From Chloroflexota bacterium (GTDB lineage: Bacteria > Chloroflexota > Dehalococcoidia > Lucifugimonadales > Lucifugimonadaceae), in contig PAOV01000017.1 of the NCBI GenBank assembly GCA_002708145.1, forward strand, positions 51,398 to 93,584: DNA of 42,187 nucleotides, read 5' to 3'. The position numbers and the translations under genes are program-made. Positions 1 through 5,300 of this stretch are shown one piece after another. Under the pieces are notes generated by a model. The model saw nothing but the letters and a program-made list of their open reading frames with translations. It was not told where the DNA came from and did no database searches. How positions within the stretch are numbered: the stretch's first letter is position 1; every line of letters starts with the position of its first letter.

Positions 1-819
1 TTTACCAGGCATACCTATCAACACCGCCATACCACCAATATTTTCAGCTCCTGCCCCTCCACCTCGTGTTGCAGGAAGTATTTGTTCATTAGTAATTTTT
101 AACCCAATTGCATCAAAACAATAATCAGCCCCTCCGTTTGTAATTTCGATTATTTTTTTCACTGGGTCATGTTTTTTTGCATTTATCGTATGTGTTGCCC
201 CAAACTGCTTAGCAAAATCTAATTTCGAATCATCTAAATCTACTGCTATAATTGGATATGCTTCTAATATTGAAGCCATTTGTATAGCTGAAATTCCAAC
301 TCCCCCAACACCAAAAACTGCTACTGATTCTTCAGGCCTTACTTTCGCAGTATGTGTAACAGCTCCAGCACCAGTTAATACTGCACACCCAACTATAGAA
401 GTGACATCTTTTGGAGCATTATCTATAACTTTCACAACATATCCACCCCAGACAATTACATCTTCAGCCCATGTTGCTGTAGCCCCATTTAGCTGCTCTC
501 CATTCCAAGTTGCTCCCCCTGGAGGAGGGAACCATCGGCCTGGAATAGGTTCTCTGGGTACCCAAGTAACTATTGCAGCATCTCCCTCTTTTACATGAGT
601 AACTGATTTACCAACAGTCATGACAATACCAAATCCTTCATGTCCCAATAATGTCGGAGTAGGAGTTTCAATATTATTCATTTGATGTAATTGAGAATGA
701 CAAACTCCACTTGAAAAAAGCTTTACAACTACCTGATTATCCTTTGGACTTGGAATATTAATTTCATCAATAACTAACTTTTTATTATGTTCGGTGTAAA
801 TAGCGGCTCTACTTTTCAT
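1..819 (-). CDS. Zinc-dependent MDR alcohol dehydrogenase (C-terminus cut by window edge)
   Basis: Medium-chain dehydrogenase/reductase expected to oxidise an alcohol, or reduce an aldehyde, with NAD(P). I read 273 residues before the frame leaves the window; the family is usually 340-380 aa. Visible catalytic-zinc ligands are Cys40 (GVCHSQLH), His60-Glu61 (GHEGFG) and Cys145 (GCAVLTGAG). The nucleotide-binding glycine motif GVGGVG lies at 170-175, followed by an acidic strand end (AVDLDD), which favours NAD. The four-cysteine structural-zinc lobe is absent: no Cys occurs between 40 and 145, and its place is taken by a Pro/Trp-rich stretch around residues 86-105. The ATG at 819 has a good Shine-Dalgarno GGAGAAG (825-831) five bases upstream. 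The gene is divergent from the small HTH gene. Substrate unknown; the family call is firm. Confidence 0.9.
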   Translation of the reverse strand, partial: MKSRAAIYTEHNKKLVIDEINIPSPKDNQVVVKLFSSGVCHSQLHQMNNIETPTPTLLGHEGFGIVMTVGKSVTHVKEGDAAIVTWVPREPIPGRWFPPPGGATWNGEQLNGATATWAEDVIVWGGYVVKVIDNAPKDVTSIVGCAVLTGAGAVTHTAKVRPEESVAVFGVGGVGISAIQMASILEAYPIIAVDLDDSKLDFAKQFGATHTINAKKHDPVKKIIEITNGGADYCFDAIGLKITNEQILPATRGGGAGAENIGGMAVLIGMPGK

Positions 820-842
820 CTAGTCTTCTCCATATAGTAAAA

Positions 843-848
843 ATTATA
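843..848 (-). promoter_or_regulatory. Candidate -10 box of the alcohol dehydrogenase gene
   Basis: A perfect TATAAT on the minus strand lies 23 nt upstream of the ATG. It would give a leader of about 17 nt containing the GGAGAAG ribosome site. No convincing -35 hexamer sits at the usual distance, so the call rests on the -10 and its position. Confidence 0.4.
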
Positions 849-922
849 ATTCTCAAATTCAGTCTAGCACGTAAAAATTAATAATATAAGAACAGGAAAT
901 TATTAAGAATTCAAAAATAAAC

Positions 923-952
923 TTGAAACAATTAGAACTTATGTTCTATAAT
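923..952 (+). promoter_or_regulatory. Promoter of the Cys-motif/HTH gene (-35 TTGAAA, -10 TATAAT)
   Basis: TTGAAA at 923-928, an 18-nt spacer and a perfect TATAAT at 947-952 form a strong sigma-70-type promoter. Transcription should begin near 959. The first in-frame ATG (951) overlaps the -10 box and therefore cannot be in the transcript. The next in-frame ATG, at 963, is only about four bases after the predicted start, so the mRNA would be leaderless or nearly so. The spacer carries a palindromic operator (933-948). Confidence 0.75.
933..948. promoter_or_regulatory. SOS-like operator TAGAAC-N4-GTTCTA
   Basis: Perfect 6-bp inverted arms around a 4-bp centre: TAGAACTTATGTTCTA. The core GAAC-N4-GTTC is the known LexA box of Gram-positive bacteria (the Bacillus Cheo box). 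It lies between the -35 and -10 of the downstream gene, where a bound repressor would block RNA polymerase. A version with one mismatch occurs at 26743-26758 upstream of recA, which supports a LexA-type site. Self-regulation by the HTH protein encoded downstream is the alternative. Confidence 0.65.
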
Positions 953-962
953 GTATATATCT

Positions 963-1349
963 ATGTTATTGAAGACGCAAAAAAATAAAAATGATTTGGT
1001 TATAATAAGGGAAGATTCTCTTCCAGATAATTATAAATATACTGATGAAGGATGTGATGTTTCTCCATCATGTCTTAATTGTAAATTGTCATTTTGTAAA
1101 TATGACGATAAGAATAATAATAAAAAATATAATATGATTCAAAGAAACAAAGAAATTATTTTGATGAGAAAACAGGGTCAATCGATTGAAGAGATTGCTA
1201 GTTTATATAAATTAAGTACAAGAACAGTTCGTCGAGTTCTTAAAATGGATTTAAGTAATATGAATGTTGGTCATAAAGTGTATGATACTCAAAATATTAT
1301 AAAAAAAATAATTAAGCGACGGAAACCGTTACCATCAATTAAGTATTAG
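963..1349 (+). CDS. Small Cys-motif / helix-turn-helix protein, likely DNA-damage regulated
   Basis: A 128-aa protein not assignable to a named gene. The N-terminal third carries Cys31, Cys37, Cys40 and Cys45 (C-x5-C-x2-C-x4-C, core PSCLNCKLSFCKYD), a likely Zn or Fe-S site. Residues about 58-94 look like a helix-turn-helix of the resolvase/sigma type: a helix with MRKQGQSIEEIA, a turn, then YKLSTRTVRRVL. The C-terminus is short and basic. From memory, similar Cys-motif/HTH proteins are frequent in Chloroflexota; no search was run. Start 963 is chosen because the ATG at 951 lies inside the -10 box. The promoter spacer holds an SOS-like palindrome. The stop TAG (1347-1349) overlaps the phoU stop by 4 nt, tail to tail. 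A transcription regulator is the best guess; target unknown. Confidence 0.75.
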   Translation: MLLKTQKNKNDLVIIREDSLPDNYKYTDEGCDVSPSCLNCKLSFCKYDDKNNNKKYNMIQRNKEIILMRKQGQSIEEIASLYKLSTRTVRRVLKMDLSNMNVGHKVYDTQNIIKKIIKRRKPLPSIKY

Positions 1350-2029
1350 TTTATCTCTCCAGTTACCTGAAAAAGCGATCTTTCCGCAATATTTTTTGAA
1401 CGATCGGCTATTCTTTCTAGATTATGGGCTGCCCACATCAAATAGGTGGCTTGCTCTCCGCCTTCAGATGAGTCAGATTTAATTGTATTTAGTAATTCTT
1501 TCTGGACCTGTTTATGCATTGAGTTAATTTCTTTATCTTTAGCTCTTAGTTCTTCAAGTATTTCACTGCAAAGCGAAAAGTCTCTTAATGTGTATGATTC
1601 TAACGACCTAGATAGCATGCCTACAGAATTTTCAGCCATTTTTGGAATTAGGACTAATTCATTGATTGGAATCAAATTTCCCATAGTAATACTGATTTTT
1701 GCTATACCTTCAGCATAATCGCCAATTCTTTCGAGCTCATCTACTATCTGTAAAGCAGAAACAATTCTTCTAAGATCTGAAGCTAATGGTGCTTCTTTTC
1801 TTATTAGTTCTACGCATAAAACTTGAATTTGTGTTTCTAATTCATCTATATTATCATCATCTTTTATAACTTCTTTCGATTGTTCGATATTTCTAGTTTT
1901 TAAGGAATTTATGGATTTGTTGATTGCTTGAATAACTAAATCTCCTAGTAGCAATATATCTGCCTGTAACTTATTTAAGCTTGTCTCAAAACCTTGGCGT
2001 GCATAATTTAGATCGCGATTATCAGGCAT
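1346..2029 (-). CDS. phoU: Phosphate signalling/transport regulator PhoU
   Basis: PhoU (227 aa, the usual length) is an all-helical cytoplasmic protein with two PhoU repeats that bind metal. In well-studied bacteria it links the Pst transporter to the Pho two-component system and restrains phosphate uptake. The two repeats are visible, each with an acidic E/D-xxx-D-type metal helix: ELERIGDYAEGIAKI near residue 97 in the first and NLERIADRSKNIAE near 204 in the second. The ATG at 2029 follows the pstB stop by 4 nt, so the two are co-transcribed. No pstS, pstC, pstA, phoR or phoB is seen nearby. The family call is secure. Confidence 0.95.
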   Translation of the reverse strand: MPDNRDLNYARQGFETSLNKLQADILLLGDLVIQAINKSINSLKTRNIEQSKEVIKDDDNIDELETQIQVLCVELIRKEAPLASDLRRIVSALQIVDELERIGDYAEGIAKISITMGNLIPINELVLIPKMAENSVGMLSRSLESYTLRDFSLCSEILEELRAKDKEINSMHKQVQKELLNTIKSDSSEGGEQATYLMWAAHNLERIADRSKNIAERSLFQVTGEIN

Positions 2030-2033
2030 GATT

Positions 2034-2867
2034 TTATCCTATTCTTCCTGTGACGTAAGCTTCAGTTCTTTCGTCCTTAGGATTCCCGAATACTTGCTCA
2101 TTTGTACCATATTCTATGAGCCTGCCAATCCTCTCTTCTCCAGCAAGCATAAACGCAGCGTAATCAGATATTCTAGTAGCTTGTTGCATATTATGTGTAA
2201 CTATGAGTATAGTTACATCAGAAGATAATTCTAATATCAAGTCTTCAATAGATTGGGTGGATATTGGATCTAATGCTGAAGCTGGTTCATCCATTAGTAT
2301 TACCTCTGGGTTGACTGCTAATGCTCTAGCTATACATATTCTTTGCTGTTGACCACCAGAAATACTTAATGCACTTTCATTTAGTCTATCTTTTACTTCA
2401 TCCCAAACTGCAGCTCTTTTTAGAGAATTTTCAACTACCTCATCTAAGTTATCAGTTATGCCATTAATTTTTGGTCCAAATGCTATATTCTCATAAATGC
2501 TTTTAGGGAAAGGATTTGGCCTCTGAAAAACCATTCCTATTCTAAATCTTATTTCAGTTGGGTCAACATCATCAGAATAAATTTCATTTTGATAAAACTT
2601 TACGCTTCCATTAACCCTAGCCTGTGGTATGAGATCGTTCATACGATTAAAGCATCTTAGTAAGGTACTCTTACCACATCCAGAGGGTCCGATTAAGGAA
2701 ACTATACTATTTTTCGGTATACCCATACTAACATTTTCAATTGCAGTGGCATCTCCATAATTTACTGATAATTTTTCACATTCAAGTATATTATTTGAAT
2801 TATCAAATTTAATTATATTTTTGCTATTTCCGGAAGAAGCAATTTTTTGATCATCAATTTTATTCAC
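2034..2867 (-). CDS. pstB: Phosphate ABC transporter ATP-binding protein PstB
   Basis: ATPase subunit (277 aa) that should power high-affinity phosphate import together with PstC/PstA, on the inner face of the membrane. Walker A GPSGCGKST is at 60-68, the Q-loop near Gln115, the ABC signature LSISGGQQQ at 167-175, Walker B VILMDEP at 189-195 and the switch His225. RCFNRMNDL just after Walker A is typical of PstB rather than other ABC ATPases. An N-terminal extension of about 28 residues precedes the domain. The start is GTG (2865-2867); no in-frame ATG occurs before residue 48. No Shine-Dalgarno is seen, and an extended -10 lies just upstream. The first gene of a pstB-phoU pair; partner permease genes must lie elsewhere. 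Confidence 0.95.
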   Translation of the reverse strand: MNKIDDQKIASSGNSKNIIKFDNSNNILECEKLSVNYGDATAIENVSMGIPKNSIVSLIGPSGCGKSTLLRCFNRMNDLIPQARVNGSVKFYQNEIYSDDVDPTEIRFRIGMVFQRPNPFPKSIYENIAFGPKINGITDNLDEVVENSLKRAAVWDEVKDRLNESALSISGGQQQRICIARALAVNPEVILMDEPASALDPISTQSIEDLILELSSDVTILIVTHNMQQATRISDYAAFMLAGEERIGRLIEYGTNEQVFGNPKDERTEAYVTGRIG

Positions 2868-2880
2868 TAATTTTTGCTCA

Positions 2881-2889
2881 CTTATATCA
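2881..2889 (-). promoter_or_regulatory. Extended -10 promoter of pstB-phoU
   Basis: On the minus strand TGA-TATAAG matches an extended -10 (TGn followed by five of six consensus bases), 13 nt before the GTG start. The predicted transcript begins about 7 nt before the start codon, leaving no room for a ribosome site. No strong -35 or Pho box was recognised. Confidence 0.4.
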
Positions 2890-2990
2890 TATTATTTTTC
2901 TCATAATAAAATAAAAATATTAAATTTACATTAAAGCATTATCAGATATTTTCTTGCTTCATATGTAATATTTATCATAACATATATATT

Positions 2991-4124
2991 ATGGAAAATT
3001 TTCAATTGAAAGAAAAACTTAATATTCCTTCCATCCTAAATTTACAAAAAGAGGAATTAATTAAACTTATTGTAAAATCTGGTGAAAAACCATATAGAGC
3101 TGAGCAGCTATGGAGATCAATATATAAAGAATGTAATTTAGATTTTTCAGAAATAACCACTTTGTCTAAGGACTTTAGAAGTAAATTAGAAAAACAATTT
3201 AGAATTAGCACACTTGAAAAAAAAATTCATCTAGATTCAAGTGATTCTTCTACAACCAAGCTTTTGTTCCGTCTAGATGATGGAGAGCTCATAGAAAGTG
3301 TGCTGATGAGGTATAATTCAGATTATGGCAAAAAAGGTAGAAAAACTGCTTGTATTTCAACTCAGGCAGGATGCGCTCTTGGCTGTACTTTTTGTGCTAC
3401 AGGGCAGCAAGGCTTTAGAAGGAATTTATCTTCAGGTGAAATTATTGAACAAGTTTTACAACTTCAAAAAATAGCTATTCAAGAAGATTTATCAGAACTG
3501 GAAGAAGGGAAGCGTAAAAAAGGCGAGATACAAGGAATAACCAACATTGTATACATGGGAATGGGAGAGCCATTAGCAAACTATAATAATACTATTTTAT
3601 CTCTAAGAAGTATTATTGATAATACCGGAATTAACATTGGTTCAAGGCATATAACCATATCGACTGTGGGGCTTGTACCACAGATTAAGAAATTAGCGGA
3701 TGAAAAATTACAAATTAATTTAGCTATTTCACTGCATGCTTCTGATAATAAGACAAGATCAGAAACTATGCCAGTGAATAAGAGGTTTCCAATTGAAGAA
3801 CTCTTAGACATATGCCATTATTATGTAGAAAAAACAAATAGAAGAATATTTTTTGAATATGTGTTGCTCAAAAATCAAAATGATTCACTTGAAAAAGCTG
3901 AAAAACTTGGAAAATTACTAAATGGTCTACATTGTCATGTAAACCTAATTCCTGTAAATCCTACATCCAATGGTGGATACTTAAGAACAGATGATCAAGA
4001 AAATAGACTATTTCAAGGAGTATTGAAGAGATTCGGGATTCCTTCAACAATACGAGTTGAAAAGGGTATAGATATTAATGCTGGTTGCGGGCAATTGAGA
4101 GAAAGAACGCTTTCAACAAACTAA
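2991..4124 (+). CDS. rlmN: 23S rRNA/tRNA adenine-C2 methyltransferase RlmN
   Basis: Radical-SAM enzyme (377 aa) that adds a methyl group to C2 of A2503 in 23S rRNA and A37 in some tRNAs. The radical-SAM cluster motif is CALGCTFC, with Cys128, Cys132 and Cys135. The mechanism also needs two further cysteines: Cys121 (KTACISTQ) and Cys366 in the C-terminal AGCGQLRERT motif, where the methylated Cys355 of E. coli RlmN aligns. GMGEPLANY binds SAM. All key residues are present and length is normal. A single gene facing away from pstB; the 123-nt gap between them is AT-rich, and I could not place a clear -35/-10 pair for rlmN. The C-terminal motif separates RlmN from Cfr only partly, but RlmN is far more likely for a chromosomal housekeeping copy. 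Confidence 0.95.
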   Translation: MENFQLKEKLNIPSILNLQKEELIKLIVKSGEKPYRAEQLWRSIYKECNLDFSEITTLSKDFRSKLEKQFRISTLEKKIHLDSSDSSTTKLLFRLDDGELIESVLMRYNSDYGKKGRKTACISTQAGCALGCTFCATGQQGFRRNLSSGEIIEQVLQLQKIAIQEDLSELEEGKRKKGEIQGITNIVYMGMGEPLANYNNTILSLRSIIDNTGINIGSRHITISTVGLVPQIKKLADEKLQINLAISLHASDNKTRSETMPVNKRFPIEELLDICHYYVEKTNRRIFFEYVLLKNQNDSLEKAEKLGKLLNGLHCHVNLIPVNPTSNGGYLRTDDQENRLFQGVLKRFGIPSTIRVEKGIDINAGCGQLRERTLSTN

Positions 4125-4181
4125 TTTTTTTAGTAGAATAATTTTGCATATATATCTGAATGTATACAAAAATAATTATCT

Positions 4182-5300
4182 ATGAAATCACCGGAAGTTT
4201 ATAAAAAATTGGGTATTGAGCCAGTAATAAATGCTCAAAGCTGGGTAACAGTACTTGGTGGCTCACTAATGAAACCAGAAGTTTTATCAGCAATGAATGA
4301 AGCCTCATCTGTTTTTGTAGATATGATAAAACTTAATAAATCTGCAGGTGATTTTATCGCTAAAATATGTAATGCAGAAAAAGGTTTGGTGACTTCTGGA
4401 TGTGCTGCAGCTCAAGTACTAATGGTTGCTGCTTGTATGACTGGTAAAGATGAAAGTAAAATAGATCTTTTACCAAGCTCTTCTTTGGTAAAAAATCAAG
4501 TATTGTTACACTCTATGCAAAGAAATCGTTATGAAAAATCCTTTGTAATGCCTGGTGCTAAAATCGTCGAATATTCTTCAGAGGAAGAATTAAATGAATT
4601 GATTTCTGATAAAACAGCCTGTATTGCATATGTTATGGCACCATGGTTAAGTAGGGGTTTAGGTTTATTGAAAACTATAAAAGTAGCTCAAAAAAATAAT
4701 GTTCCAATTATTTTAGACGCAGCAGCAGAATTACCTCCTAGAGAAAACTTATCTAAATTTATTGATATGGGGGTTGATTTAGTTGCTTTTAGTGGTGGAA
4801 AAGGAATTCAAGGACCTCAATCAACAGGATTTTTGGTAGGGGGAAAAGAATTAGTTGAGGCTGCATTCATGAATTCGCTTAACCTTCATTCTAATTTAGC
4901 TGCAATAGGAAGACCTATGAAAGTTTCTAAGGAAAATATTATAGGATTAATTACTGCTTTACAATTGTTTATAGATGAAGATGAATCGATGGAATGGGGT
5001 AACTGGCTAGATAAATCAAAAAAAATTAAAATTTCACTTCAAGATATCCAAGAAATCGAGGTTACTATAGAAGATGACAAGCAAATTAGGCAAGGCCCAA
5101 CAGTAGTTATAAGATTTAATGAAAATTATAAGGGGCCGACTTTAGAAAAAATTCTATTTGAACTAGAAAATGGTACACCAAATATTTTTGTTTCAACTCA
5201 ACCAAATATCAAGGAAATAAGTCTTGTGATGGTCAATTTGCAAGATGGAGAAGAGATTATTGTTGCGGAAAGACTAAAACAAATTTTAGGTAATATTTAA
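4182..5300 (+). CDS. SelA-like PLP-dependent enzyme (function unknown)
   Basis: A 372-aa fold-type I pyridoxal-phosphate protein of the SelA / D-glucosaminate-6-phosphate ammonia-lyase superfamily. N-terminal YKKLGIEPVINAQ, the glycine/alanine stretch TSGCAAAQVL (71-80), Asp179 (ILDAAAELPP), which should contact the PLP ring nitrogen, and Lys207 in FSGGKGIQGPQSTG as the Schiff-base lysine are all recognisable. True SelA is about 450 aa with an N-terminal domain and is needed only with selB/selC; neither is present here. I therefore favour a lyase or aldolase acting on an amino acid or amino sugar. A candidate -10 TATACA (4163-4168) leaves a leader of about 7 nt. The stop TAA shares a 4-nt overlap with the convergent dehydrogenase gene. 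Substrate unknown. Confidence 0.8.
   Translation: MKSPEVYKKLGIEPVINAQSWVTVLGGSLMKPEVLSAMNEASSVFVDMIKLNKSAGDFIAKICNAEKGLVTSGCAAAQVLMVAACMTGKDESKIDLLPSSSLVKNQVLLHSMQRNRYEKSFVMPGAKIVEYSSEEELNELISDKTACIAYVMAPWLSRGLGLLKTIKVAQKNNVPIILDAAAELPPRENLSKFIDMGVDLVAFSGGKGIQGPQSTGFLVGGKELVEAAFMNSLNLHSNLAAIGRPMKVSKENIIGLITALQLFIDEDESMEWGNWLDKSKKIKISLQDIQEIEVTIEDDKQIRQGPTVVIRFNENYKGPTLEKILFELENGTPNIFVSTQPNIKEISLVMVNLQDGEEIIVAERLKQILGNI

Noticed and set aside
401..598. Plus-strand open frame of 65 codons
   Set aside because: It is antisense to the alcohol dehydrogenase, whose motifs are clear; no ribosome site and no recognisable protein.
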